This document shows positions 1 to 8,287 of a DNA stretch of 64,000 nt, piece after piece; the first letter of the stretch is position 1, and the number at the start of each line of letters is the position of its first letter. This stretch comes from Shimia gijangensis (GTDB lineage Bacteria > Pseudomonadota > Alphaproteobacteria > Rhodobacterales > Rhodobacteraceae): contig NZ_FQZQ01000003.1 in NCBI RefSeq assembly GCF_900142085.1, positions 62,001 to 126,000 on the forward strand, given 5' to 3'. The position numbers were made by a program, and so were the translations under genes. The notes beneath the pieces are model-generated. The model was not told where the DNA came from. It made no database searches and was given only the letters and a program-made list of their open reading frames with translations.

Positions 1-50
1 AGAAATTATTCTGCATCGCGGAAAGCCATTGAAAAACACAAGGAAATCTA

Positions 51-1349
51 ATGTCGCGGGACACTTTGACTGGCAGCCGTATCCGGGAACGACGCGCAAT
101 GGCGGGTTTCCGGCAGGCTGATCTTGCCCGGCAGGTAGGGATATCGGCTTCCTACCTCAATTTGATCGAACATAACCGCCGCAGAATCGGCGGAAAACTG
201 TTGGTCAACATCGCCACAGTGCTTGGGGTTGAGCCTTCGTTGTTAAGCGAAGGCGCTGAAGCGGCTTTGATCTCCACCCTGCGAGAGGCCGCAGCGGACT
301 CGGTTGCGGTTCAGCCTGAGCTGGACCGAGTGGATGAGTTTGCAGGGCGATTTCCCGGATGGGCGGAACTGATTGCTGACGGGCACCGTCGGATCGGGAC
401 ACTTGAACGTACAGCGGCCACTTTGACGGATCGCCTGACACATGACCCGCATCTGGCGACCTCAATGCACGAGATGCTGACCATGGTCACGGCCATTCGC
501 TCGACCGCCGGAATTTTGGCCGACACCAAAGAAATTGAACCAGAATGGCGCAACCGTTTCCATCGCAACATCAACGAAGACAGTCAGCGTTTGGCGGAAA
601 GTTCCCAGCGGTTGGTCGAATACCTCGACGGAGCCGGAGACGCAGGTGCGGCACTGACCTCTCCGATGGAAGAGGTCGAAATGATGCTCGCAGCACATGA
701 CTATCGGTTTCCGCATCTTGAGGAAGATGGTGAGGATATAGATGCCTTCGCTGCGGCTCAGCCACAACTAACCACTCAGGAAGCCCGCGCAGCCGCAACA
801 GTCACCCTCAAGCAGCTGCGCTCGGATGCACGCAAAATGCCGCGTCCAGAAGTTGCCAAGGCGCTTGAAGAGGTTGGTTTGGATCCCGCGATGCTTGCCC
901 AGCGTTTCCGTGTGTCTGTCGCAGTGGTGTTTCGCCGTATCGCCGTTCTGTCGGATGATTTGTTGCCGGAACCTGTGGGCATTGTGATGTGTGACAGTTC
1001 GGGAACACTGATGTTGCGCAAACCGATTGAAGGATTTCCGTTGCCACGTTTCAGTGCGGCCTGTCCAAAGTGGCCTCTGTTTCAGTCATTAACCCGCCCG
1101 ATGCGCCCCATACGTCGGGTCGTCACCGCCACTGGTCGCGAGTCCAAACAATTCACCTGCTACGCAATTGCCGAGGCCATTGGCCTGCTACAGTTCAATG
1201 AAGACCCCCTTTACCGGGCCTATATGCTTGTGGTTCCCAGCGATATTGCCGTGCAGGGTGCGCAGGAAGTAGGGTCAACCTGTCGTGTCTGTCCCAGCAC
1301 GGATTGCCACGGACGTCGCGAACCTTCGATCCTGGTGGATGGGATTTAA
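51..1349 (+). CDS. XRE-family regulator, short-chain fatty acyl-CoA (ScfR/PrpR-like) type
   Basis: This 432-residue regulator opens with an XRE helix-turn-helix (about residues 8-65, with the QADLARQVGIS and SYLNLIEHNRR segments). The long C-terminal part matches the layout of the ScfR/PrpR/RamB family, which senses short-chain acyl-CoA. The end carries a CxxC-x4-C motif (CRVCPSTDC). In the mycobacterial relative PrpR the equivalent cysteines bind an Fe-S cluster, so a redox-sensitive cluster is possible here. AGGAAATCTA lies directly before the ATG. The genes that follow are a response regulator and a symporter-kinase, so I infer a role in acetate, propionate or other short-chain acid metabolism. 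The family call is good; the ligand is inference. Confidence 0.82.
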   Translation: MSRDTLTGSRIRERRAMAGFRQADLARQVGISASYLNLIEHNRRRIGGKLLVNIATVLGVEPSLLSEGAEAALISTLREAAADSVAVQPELDRVDEFAGRFPGWAELIADGHRRIGTLERTAATLTDRLTHDPHLATSMHEMLTMVTAIRSTAGILADTKEIEPEWRNRFHRNINEDSQRLAESSQRLVEYLDGAGDAGAALTSPMEEVEMMLAAHDYRFPHLEEDGEDIDAFAAAQPQLTTQEARAAATVTLKQLRSDARKMPRPEVAKALEEVGLDPAMLAQRFRVSVAVVFRRIAVLSDDLLPEPVGIVMCDSSGTLMLRKPIEGFPLPRFSAACPKWPLFQSLTRPMRPIRRVVTATGRESKQFTCYAIAEAIGLLQFNEDPLYRAYMLVVPSDIAVQGAQEVGSTCRVCPSTDCHGRREPSILVDGI

Positions 1350-1423
1350 CTTGGATTCTGTGGACAGGCGGATAAGATCGCCAAAACGCGATATGTCGCG
1401 TGATGCAGGGAGGGGACGGCTGC

Positions 1424-1792
1424 ATGGGTAAAAGAGTTCTTCTCATAGAAGATGAACCTAATATTATTGAGGCGATCAGTTTCATTCTGTCGCGTGATGG
1501 TTGGAGTGTGTCTACGCATTCTAACGGGCATGATGCAGTGGATGTGGTGAAGGAAAGTACACCCGACCTTTTGATCCTTGACGTGATGCTGCCGGGCAAA
1601 AGCGGCTTTGATATCCTGAAAGAACTTCGCGAGACGACCTCGGCCGAGACGTTACCTGTTTTGATGCTCACGGCCCGCGGTCAGAAAGCGGATCGCGAAA
1701 TGGCTGAGCGCGCAGGCGCCAGCCGTTTTATGACCAAGCCTTTTTCAAACTCCGAGGTTCTTGACGCTGTCAGAGAACTGGTTGGCTCATGA
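1424..1792 (+). CDS. Single-domain response regulator (receiver only)
   Basis: A 122-residue CheY-like receiver with no output domain. The acidic pocket (E9-D10-E11), the phosphoacceptor Asp53 (ILDVMLPG) and the conserved lysine in TKPFSN are all visible. I chose the ATG at 1424 over an in-frame GTG at 1400 because AGGGAGGGG sits about 8 bases before it and the protein then starts with the usual MGKRVLLIEDE. The stop overlaps the start of the next gene by ATGA, so it is translated with the small membrane protein and the hybrid symporter-kinase. The kinase downstream is the natural phosphodonor. With no output domain it must act by protein contact or as a phosphate sink. Confidence 0.9.
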   Translation: MGKRVLLIEDEPNIIEAISFILSRDGWSVSTHSNGHDAVDVVKESTPDLLILDVMLPGKSGFDILKELRETTSAETLPVLMLTARGQKADREMAERAGASRFMTKPFSNSEVLDAVRELVGS

Positions 1793-2055
1793 CAGAAGGC
1801 CATACACCTTTATTCCACGAGCGGAAAAGCTATCGCCGTCGTCGTCTGATCGACATGATCCGTATGTTACCGCTGATCGGTGCGTTTCTTTGGGCTGTGC
1901 CATTGTTGTGGCCTAGCGGCAAAGACAGCGCGACTCCGACATCACTGGCAATAATCTATCTGTTTGCTGTGTGGTTGGGCATGGTTCTTTTGGGAGCACT
2001 CCTTGCGCGCCTGTTGAAAAAGGCCGAGGATCAGGACCCTGATAGGGGCACCTGA
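1789..2055 (+). CDS. Small two-helix membrane protein ahead of the symporter-kinase
   Basis: This 88-residue protein has a basic N-terminus (RKSYRRRRL), two hydrophobic segments (about residues 27-45 and 53-75) and a charged tail. It overlaps both neighbours (ATGA upstream, TGATG downstream), so it is surely made together with them. Its size, topology and place directly before a sodium/solute symporter domain recall the small subunits (DUF4212 type) that accompany some SSS-family transporters. The sequence match to that family is not clear by eye, so the link rests on context. The function is unknown; an accessory subunit of the symporter-kinase is my inference. Confidence 0.7.
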   Translation: MTEGHTPLFHERKSYRRRRLIDMIRMLPLIGAFLWAVPLLWPSGKDSATPTSLAIIYLFAVWLGMVLLGALLARLLKKAEDQDPDRGT

Positions 2056-4745
2056 TGGCGACACTGAATATTCTGGTTGCAGTCTGCCTGATCTACGTAA
2101 CCTTTCTGTTCGTCGTTGCCTTTGCCGCAGAGCGTGCCGCCAAACAGGGGCACGGCGGCTGGTTGCGCTCTCCCTTGGTATATACGTTATCGCTGTCGAT
2201 CTATTGCACAGCCTGGACGTTTTATGGTGCCGTCGGCTATGCGGCGCGCTCGGGGCTTGAATACCTAACCATCTATATTGGCCCGTCACTTGTGATGGTA
2301 GGGTGGTGGTGGATATTGCGTAAGCTGGTGCGCATTGGGCGTAGCCAGCGGGTGACGTCTATCGCCGACCTGATTTCTTCGCGATATGGCAAATCAAACC
2401 TTTTGGCCGTTGGGGTGACCCTTTTGGCGGTGATTGGCACCACGCCTTACATTGCTTTGCAGCTTCAGTCCGTCACACTAAGCTTTGATGTGTTCAGTGG
2501 TTCAAACGAAGTGGCCGGCAGCATTGTAGACCGCGATTCCACCGCTCTTTGGGTGGCCATGGGGTTGACGTTGTTCACCATCGTGTTCGGCACTCGCAAT
2601 CTGGATGTCAACGAGCGTCACCATGGCGTCGTGATCGCCATTGCGGTCGAAGCTATTGTAAAACTGTTTGCTCTGCTGGCCGTTGGGGTTTTTGTGGTCT
2701 GGGGCCTTGGTGGCGGCCTGAGCGAAACCTTACAGCGAATCGATGCCTCAGAAATCGGCATGTGGGAAATGCGCGGAGATCGTTGGGCCTCGCTGATTTT
2801 CCTGTCTGCTGCGGCATTTTTATGCCTGCCGCGTATGTTTCAGGTGATGGTGGTCGAAAATGATCACGAAAGCTATCTGCGCACCGCATCCTGGGCCTTT
2901 CCGGCCTATCTTATGGTGATGAGCCTGTTTGTCGTGCCGATTGCGGTGTTGGGGTTGGATATTCTGCCCGAGGGCTCAAACCCTGACCTTTTCGTGCTGA
3001 CTTTGCCACTGGCCACAGGCCGGGAAGGATTGGCGATGCTGTCATTCCTCGGTGGGTTTTCGTCTGCCACATCTATGGTGATTGTGGCGTCTCTGGCTTT
3101 GTCGACGATGGTGTCCAACCACATCGTGATGCCAATCTGGCTGTCTGCGACTGGCGGGGGGGCCAAAATCTCGGGCGACGTGCGCAACGTGGTGATCCTG
3201 TCGCGCCGCCTGTCGATTGCCGCAGTTGTCGCGCTTGGCTATCTCTATTTCCGGCTGTCCGGAGGCGGCACGGCACTGGCCTCGATCGGTCTGATTTCCT
3301 TTGCAGGTGTTGCCCAGTTCCTGCCGGTTCTTCTGGGCGGCATCTTTTGGCGCGGGGCGACACGCACAGGGGCCTTTGCAGGCCTGAGCGTCGGCTTTCT
3401 GGTCTGGGCCTTTGCTTTGTTGTTGCCCAGCTTTGGCAGCGGCGTTCTGATTTCACAAAGTGTCATGGACAATGGATTGTTCGGATTGGCCTGGCTGCGA
3501 CCACAAGCCTTTTTTGGTATTGAGGGTATGGATCCTTTGGTGCACGCGGTGATGTGGTCTATCTCTTTGAACACGTTGGTGTTTTTTGTGTCTTCTCTGG
3601 TTGGGTTTCCGTCACCGCTTGAGCGTTTGCAAGGCGCGCAGTTTGTTAATGTGTACGAACACTCCCGTCGCCCACAAGGCTGGAGCGGCAGTGCTGCGCA
3701 AAGCGAAGACCTGATGATTATGGCACAGCGCATTCTGGGTGCGCGCGAGGCACAAAACTTGTTCGAGCGCGAGGCACAAAGACAGGGTGTCAGCGGGTAT
3801 CTTCCTGATCCAAGCCCGGATTTCCTGCAGATACTTGAGCGCGAGTTGTCCGGCTCAGTGGGCGCTGCAACGGCGCATGCCATGATTGGCCAGATTGTCG
3901 GCGGGGCGTCGGTTTCGGTGCGGGATTTGATGGCGGTGGCGGATGAAACCGCTCAGATGATGGAATACTCAAGCAAGTTGGAAGCAAAGTCCGAAGAACA
4001 GGCCCGCACAGCCCGTCAACTTCGTCAGGCCAATGAAAAGCTTACGCAATTGTCCGTGCAAAAGGATGCGTTCCTTAGCCAGGTCAGCCATGAATTGCGC
4101 ACGCCCATGACGTCCATACGGGCCTTTTCGGAAATTTTACGCGACAGCGAAAAATTGAGCGGTCAGGAAAAAGTCAAATATTCATCAATTATTCACGACG
4201 AGGCGATCCGCCTGACGCGACTTTTGGATGATCTTCTGGATCTAAGTGTTCTTGAAAACGGGCAGGTCAATCTCAACACCCAAACCGGGGTGTTGGTGGA
4301 TGTTCTTGACCACGCGATTTCCTCTGCCCTAACGGGGAGCAGTGACACGCGTTTGACCGTACGCCGCCGCAAGAGCCACGAGGTTGTTCATATGACCACC
4401 GATCTTGACCGGTTGGCACAGGTGTTCATCAATCTGATCGGAAATGCCCAAAAATACTGTGATGCCGATCCGGCAGAATTGACCATCAATGCAAGCCTCA
4501 GCCAAGGTCAGATGCTGGTCGATTTCATCGACAATGGATCAGGAATCAGTAAAGAAGATCAGGCGGTTATCTTTGAAAAATTTGCGCGTGTTGGTGAAAT
4601 GAAGGCCGGAGGTGCTGGGCTTGGGCTGGCGATCTGTCGCGAGATTATGGCGCGGCTGGGTGGGTCTGTCAGCTATCTGCCGGGGCAGGGTGGCGCGGCG
4701 TTTCGGGTGATCCTGCCTTTGGCCGCCTCAAAGACGACCCTTTAA
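2055..4745 (+). CDS. Hybrid sodium/solute symporter - sensor histidine kinase
   Basis: An 896-residue membrane protein. Roughly residues 1-520 form a multi-helix SLC5/SSS-type symporter (for example GTTPYIALQLQ and the FLGGFSSATSMV helix). A linker with a coiled coil follows (about 620-665), then HisKA with phosphoacceptor His679 (SHELRTPMTSI) and an HATPase domain with NLIGNAQKY (N box), DNGSG (G1) and GAGLGLAI (G2). This architecture resembles CrbS/ActS-type kinases, which sense or transport acetate and control acetate use. It overlaps the upstream small membrane protein by TGATG. The receiver at 1424-1792 is the likely partner. The substrate is not determinable here; acetate or another short acid is inferred from the acyl-CoA-type regulator next door. 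Confidence 0.88.
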   Translation: MATLNILVAVCLIYVTFLFVVAFAAERAAKQGHGGWLRSPLVYTLSLSIYCTAWTFYGAVGYAARSGLEYLTIYIGPSLVMVGWWWILRKLVRIGRSQRVTSIADLISSRYGKSNLLAVGVTLLAVIGTTPYIALQLQSVTLSFDVFSGSNEVAGSIVDRDSTALWVAMGLTLFTIVFGTRNLDVNERHHGVVIAIAVEAIVKLFALLAVGVFVVWGLGGGLSETLQRIDASEIGMWEMRGDRWASLIFLSAAAFLCLPRMFQVMVVENDHESYLRTASWAFPAYLMVMSLFVVPIAVLGLDILPEGSNPDLFVLTLPLATGREGLAMLSFLGGFSSATSMVIVASLALSTMVSNHIVMPIWLSATGGGAKISGDVRNVVILSRRLSIAAVVALGYLYFRLSGGGTALASIGLISFAGVAQFLPVLLGGIFWRGATRTGAFAGLSVGFLVWAFALLLPSFGSGVLISQSVMDNGLFGLAWLRPQAFFGIEGMDPLVHAVMWSISLNTLVFFVSSLVGFPSPLERLQGAQFVNVYEHSRRPQGWSGSAAQSEDLMIMAQRILGAREAQNLFEREAQRQGVSGYLPDPSPDFLQILERELSGSVGAATAHAMIGQIVGGASVSVRDLMAVADETAQMMEYSSKLEAKSEEQARTARQLRQANEKLTQLSVQKDAFLSQVSHELRTPMTSIRAFSEILRDSEKLSGQEKVKYSSIIHDEAIRLTRLLDDLLDLSVLENGQVNLNTQTGVLVDVLDHAISSALTGSSDTRLTVRRRKSHEVVHMTTDLDRLAQVFINLIGNAQKYCDADPAELTINASLSQGQMLVDFIDNGSGISKEDQAVIFEKFARVGEMKAGGAGLGLAICREIMARLGGSVSYLPGQGGAAFRVILPLAASKTTL

Positions 4746-4817
4746 GAGCAAAATAAAGGATCTGGTAACCGGTTTCGCCTAATTTCAAAGAATGGCTTTG
4801 AATCGGACACGCGATCT

Positions 4818-5888
4818 ATGACAAGCGACATTGCACAGTCGACTTTGCGCAGGATGATGGGGGATGCACGCGCACATCCGCACGCCCCGTCAGTCTCTCG
4901 TCTCTTGCGTCTGGCCTTGGAACGCACCGCAGAAGATTTGTTGGGCCTGACGTTTGAAGTGACATCCATGCGGCAAAGCCAATGCGCGTTGGACATGGTT
5001 GTGTCCCGATTTCCGCAAAACGGGATGATTGCCCTGCTTGAGGGCGAAGCACAGGGCGCCGCAGTCGTTGAGACGGGGCTGCTCAGTGGTCTTGTTGAGT
5101 TTCAGACGATTGGCCGGGTGCTGCCCAATCTGGCTGCTGGGCGCAGTGCGACCCGTGTTGATGCAGCCCTGGTCGCACCATTTTTGGATGCAGCCCTCAC
5201 CGCATTTGATGACTCTGTGACCGGTCAGGGACAGGCACCATGGGCCAGGGGCTATGTTTTTGGGGCCATGGTTGCCGATGTGCGCACGTTGTTGCTGGCG
5301 TTGAATGCAGAGTCTTTTCATGTTTTTGAAATCGAAGTGTCACTTTGTAACGGCGCGCGTCAGGGCACGCTGACTTTGGTTTTTGCCGAACAAGAGGACG
5401 CATCGCAAACAACCGACGCGGCGACCGGGCGCTCTGAGGGGGGCGATGCGTTGCGTCAGGCGGTGCTTTCATCCCCGGCGGCCTTCCATGCAGTCATCGG
5501 CCAATTGTCGATCCCACTGCAACATCTGCAAGAGTTGAAAGTTGGCGATACACTTAGCCTTCCAGCAAAAGCTTTGCGTGAAGTCAGATTGGAAGCTGTT
5601 GGAGGCGACTACATCATTTCAGCCAACCTTGGACAGCTTAATGGCTTTCGGGCCGTACGCCTGAAAGGGGCACAGCCGGCGGCAGCAACCAATACACAAG
5701 CGGGAAGGGTTAAGATCGCTGATGTTGCGACTGACGCGCCAGGCCCCATGGTCACAGAAAACCCGCCGCAACAGAACGCGGCGGGTCAAGAATTGCCGGT
5801 TGATCCAGGCGAAGACCTTGAAGACCTAGACGATTTGGATACCTTCCTGAATGACGCGCAATCCGACACAGATATGGAACTGGCCTGA
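4818..5888 (+). CDS. FliM/FliN-like protein with C-terminal SpoA domain
   Basis: This 356-residue protein ends with a SpoA (surface presentation of antigens) domain at about residues 230-285, where segments such as PLQHLQELKVGDTLSLP and GQLNGFRAVRLKG are typical of FliM/FliN C-termini. The N-terminal part looks like a weak FliM-type middle domain. The tail (about 320-356) is very acidic (EDLEDLDDLDTF). No flagellar genes are nearby; it follows the symporter-kinase by 72 bases on the same strand. It may be a stray motor-switch subunit, or a SpoA protein reused with the receiver-only regulator, since FliM proteins bind CheY-like receivers. The second idea is speculation based on context. Confidence 0.72.
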   Translation: MTSDIAQSTLRRMMGDARAHPHAPSVSRLLRLALERTAEDLLGLTFEVTSMRQSQCALDMVVSRFPQNGMIALLEGEAQGAAVVETGLLSGLVEFQTIGRVLPNLAAGRSATRVDAALVAPFLDAALTAFDDSVTGQGQAPWARGYVFGAMVADVRTLLLALNAESFHVFEIEVSLCNGARQGTLTLVFAEQEDASQTTDAATGRSEGGDALRQAVLSSPAAFHAVIGQLSIPLQHLQELKVGDTLSLPAKALREVRLEAVGGDYIISANLGQLNGFRAVRLKGAQPAAATNTQAGRVKIADVATDAPGPMVTENPPQQNAAGQELPVDPGEDLEDLDDLDTFLNDAQSDTDMELA

Positions 5889-5905
5889 CACCTGTCCGGC
5901 GGGCT

Positions 5906-6334
5906 TCAGCCTTTTTCGACAAGCGCCTGCAGGGACGGGCGCAATCCAGCCAGATCATAACCCGCAGCCGCCGCGCTATCCAGAACGCTATCGGCCCCAA
6001 GATCGACAACATGAGCCAGACTCCAGGCCACAGTCGAGCGGGTGCCAGAGGCGCAATAGGCCAATACCTTGCCACTCGCGTTTTCCAGCGTTTCACGCTG
6101 CAGCCCCAGGCGATCCGATGTCATGGTGTCATGCGTTAGCGGATTGACGACAAATTCAAGCCCGGCAGCTTTGACGGCGGCTCCCACGGCATCCGCCTGA
6201 TGACTTGCAGGCACTTCAGCATCAGGGCGGTTACAAATCACATGAGTGAAACCGGCCTCGGCCAATCCCGCCACATCTTCGGGCGAGATTTGCGGAGAAA
6301 CGAAATAGCGGGGGGTTACTTGGCGAAGTTGCAT
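5906..6334 (-). CDS. TIGR01244-type sulfur transferase/phosphatase (Blh N-domain-like)
   Basis: A 142-residue protein of the DUF442/TIGR01244 family, a dual-specificity-phosphatase-like fold found as the N-terminal domain of Blh proteins and often linked to sulfur handling. The catalytic loop CASGTRS (HCxxGxxR type, with C at the usual place) and the opening RYFVSPQISPEDV support this. I chose the ATG at 6334, preceded by GGAG; the longer open frame reaches back into the next gene and is unlikely. It is the last gene of a minus-strand operon with two YeeE/YedE half-transporters and a persulfide dioxygenase-like enzyme. That context points to sulfide or persulfide metabolism. Confidence 0.82.
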   Translation of the reverse strand: MQLRQVTPRYFVSPQISPEDVAGLAEAGFTHVICNRPDAEVPASHQADAVGAAVKAAGLEFVVNPLTHDTMTSDRLGLQRETLENASGKVLAYCASGTRSTVAWSLAHVVDLGADSVLDSAAAAGYDLAGLRPSLQALVEKG

Positions 6335-6344
6335 GGGGACTCCG

Positions 6345-6779
6345 TTACTCTGCCGGCACTGCGGTGTCCAGCCGGGCACGCACTTTGGGGGCTGCGAACA
6401 TGCCCGCCAACATCGCAGCAAAGAAGACCCAATGCGGCCATCCGCCATAGCTGAGTGAGGCAACTGAAGGGCCAGGGCACAGACCTGCCAGGCCCCATCC
6501 AGCCCCAAACAGAACAGAGCCTAAAACTAGGTTGCGCCCCAACTTCGGTTCGGCCGGTGCAGGGAAATCCCCTCCGACAAGAGGTTTGCGCCCCCGGGTA
6601 AAGGCCCAGGCAACCGCCATAGGAAGAATGGCGCCGCCCATGACAAAGGCCAACGTTGGGTCCCAGTGACCAAACACGTCCAGCCAGCCCTGTACTTTGG
6701 AGGTGTCAGTCATGCCCGAAATGAACAGACCTGCACCAAACAGGCCGCCTGCGATGAATGCAAAAACAAGACGCTGCAT
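6345..6779 (-). CDS. YeeE/YedE-family sulfur transporter half (DUF6691-type)
   Basis: A 144-residue integral membrane protein with about four hydrophobic segments. It contains GLFISGMTDTSKVQGWLD and GAGWGLAGLCPGPS; the latter holds the conserved cysteine found in YeeE/YedE transporters, which move thiosulfate or related sulfur compounds. Its start overlaps the stop of the next upstream gene by 4 bases (6779-6781), so the two half-size proteins are coupled and probably form one transporter, as in the paired PmpA/PmpB arrangement. I set the start at MQRLVFAF; the longer frame only covers the neighbour's end. The exact substrate cannot be read from the sequence. Confidence 0.87.
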   Translation of the reverse strand: MQRLVFAFIAGGLFGAGLFISGMTDTSKVQGWLDVFGHWDPTLAFVMGGAILPMAVAWAFTRGRKPLVGGDFPAPAEPKLGRNLVLGSVLFGAGWGLAGLCPGPSVASLSYGGWPHWVFFAAMLAGMFAAPKVRARLDTAVPAE

Positions 6780-7216
6780 CAGATCACTCCCAGAATGTGG
6801 CGGAACAGGACAACGGTCAGCCCGCCTGCCATGATATAGAAAACCGTGGCGACCATGCCGCGCAATGACAGCCGCGAGATACCGCAGACCCCGTGGCCGG
6901 ATGTGCACCCATTGGCGATGCGCGTCCCAATCCCCACCAAAAGACCTGCTGCGACCAGAACTGCAATGTTGGTCGTCGCATGGGTTTCAAACGGACGATA
7001 CAAAGGCTTAATTAGTATCGGCAACAGGAAGACACCGATCAGAAACACAATGCGTTCCGCTGAACTGTTGCGGCCTGATCCATCCACCAGTCCCCCAATG
7101 ATGCCACTGGCGCCCATAATGCGACCATTGGCGAGCAGAAAGACTGCCCCTCCGGTGCCAATCAGAAGACCTCCAATCAGCCCCCAAACCCAATCGACTG
7201 GGATCATTTCTAACAT
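6779..7216 (-). CDS. YeeE/YedE-family sulfur transporter half
   Basis: A 145-residue membrane protein with the second conserved cysteine signature, NGCTSGHGVCGISRLS, and hydrophobic segments around residues 10-28, 55-72, 82-98 and 120-142. Together with the downstream 144-residue partner it makes up the equivalent of one full-length YeeE/YedE thiosulfate or sulfur-compound transporter. It sits 74 bases downstream of the persulfide dioxygenase gene on the same strand. Import of a reduced sulfur species or export of a product are both possible. The family assignment is firm; the direction and substrate are not. Confidence 0.88.
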   Translation of the reverse strand: MLEMIPVDWVWGLIGGLLIGTGGAVFLLANGRIMGASGIIGGLVDGSGRNSSAERIVFLIGVFLLPILIKPLYRPFETHATTNIAVLVAAGLLVGIGTRIANGCTSGHGVCGISRLSLRGMVATVFYIMAGGLTVVLFRHILGVI

Positions 7217-7290
7217 TGCGTTTCCTTTTCTTGCCCCAAGAGGGTGTTAAAACCGGCGCGTCTGGTTCGCAACAGATCGCGCCCAGTAAT

Positions 7291-8154
7291 TTAGATTTTG
7301 TTCACGGGGACTTTCAGGAACACATCGCCCTGATCGTCCGGCTCGGGCATCTGGCCCGCGCGCATGTTGACCTGCAGCGATGGTATGATCAGTTTGGGCA
7401 TCGCCAATGTGGCATCCCGCGCATCGCGCATCTCGATGAATGTGCCCTTATCCTTGCCTTCGCCAACGTGAATGTTGCGGGCTTTTTGCTCGGCCACTGT
7501 GGTTTCCCAGGCGAATTCATCACGTCCCGGTGCTTTATAGTCATGGCCCACAAAAATGCGGGTCTCGTCCGGCAAGGCGAGGATTTTCTGAATTGAGGCA
7601 AAAAGGGTTTCAGACGACCCCCCCGGAAAATCACAACGTGCCGTGCCAAAGTCGGGCATGAACAAAGTATCTCCGACAAAGGCGGCATCGCCGATCACAT
7701 AAGTCAGGCAAGCGGGCGTATGGCCGGGCGTGTGCAGCACGTCGGCGCGCATCTGCCCAATCATCAGGCTATCGCCTTCAGTGAACAATTGGTCAAACTG
7801 AGACCCATCGCGCTGAAACTCGGTACCTTCGTTAAAGACCTTGCCAAAGGTGTCCTGCACCATCGTGATGTTTTCACCAATGCCGATCTTACCGCCTACT
7901 TTTTCCTGAATATAGGGCGCGGCAGATAGGTGGTCTGCATGCACATGACTTTCCAATAACCACTCGACCTTCAATCCATTGTCCTGAACATAGGCAATGA
8001 CCTGATCAGCGGACCGGGTGTCGGTGCGACCTGACGAATAGTCAAAATCCAGTACGCTATCGATGATCGCACAAGCCGTGCTATCAGGGTCTTTTACGAT
8101 GAACGAGATCGTGTTTGTTGCATCGTCAAAAAAGGCGGTCACTTCGGGTGTCAT
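7291..8154 (-). CDS. ETHE1-like persulfide dioxygenase (metallo-beta-lactamase fold)
   Basis: A 287-residue metallo-hydrolase-fold protein with His70-x-His72-x-Asp74-His75 (HVHADH), a later HTPGHT and FVGHDY, and the GDTLF aspartate. These fit the ETHE1/Blh group, which binds one iron and oxidises glutathione persulfide to sulfite. The open frame extends far upstream, but GGAGG at 8162-8166 lies 7 bases before the ATG at 8154, and that start gives the normal family length. It is the first gene of the operon with the YeeE/YedE pair and the Blh-type phosphatase. The upstream region holds an inverted repeat and an FNR-type box. No BigR-like ArsR regulator is adjacent. Confidence 0.88.
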   Translation of the reverse strand: MTPEVTAFFDDATNTISFIVKDPDSTACAIIDSVLDFDYSSGRTDTRSADQVIAYVQDNGLKVEWLLESHVHADHLSAAPYIQEKVGGKIGIGENITMVQDTFGKVFNEGTEFQRDGSQFDQLFTEGDSLMIGQMRADVLHTPGHTPACLTYVIGDAAFVGDTLFMPDFGTARCDFPGGSSETLFASIQKILALPDETRIFVGHDYKAPGRDEFAWETTVAEQKARNIHVGEGKDKGTFIEMRDARDATLAMPKLIIPSLQVNMRAGQMPEPDDQGDVFLKVPVNKI

Positions 8155-8174
8155 CGGGGAATCCTCCATTTGAA

Positions 8175-8206
8175 TGAAACATATATTGTTTTGCGCATGT
8201 GTTTCA
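8175..8206. promoter_or_regulatory. Inverted repeat upstream of the sulfur operon, candidate operator
   Basis: TGAAACA (8175-8181) and TGTTTCA (8200-8206) are perfect inverted repeats 18 bases apart, 21 bases upstream of the dioxygenase start codon. The AT-rich spacer holds a second near-palindrome (AACA-tatat-TGTT). BigR-type ArsR repressors control similar operons elsewhere, but I cannot match this sequence to a known BigR site. Confidence 0.4.
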
Positions 8207-8220
8207 AGCCCGAATACTGA

Positions 8221-8234
8221 TTGACCTAAATCAA
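8221..8234. promoter_or_regulatory. FNR/FnrL-type binding site
   Basis: TTGACctaaATCAA fits the FNR/Dnr dyad (TTGAY-N4-RTCAA) exactly. It lies in the divergent region, 67 bases upstream of the persulfide dioxygenase start and 54 bases upstream of the DksA/TraR-like start. Oxygen- or nitric-oxide-responsive control of one or both transcription units is likely. Confidence 0.65.
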
Positions 8235-8287
8235 GGCTGATCACACGAGGGTATGTCAGTGTCTTAACGCAATTTAAGGATGAGGCG

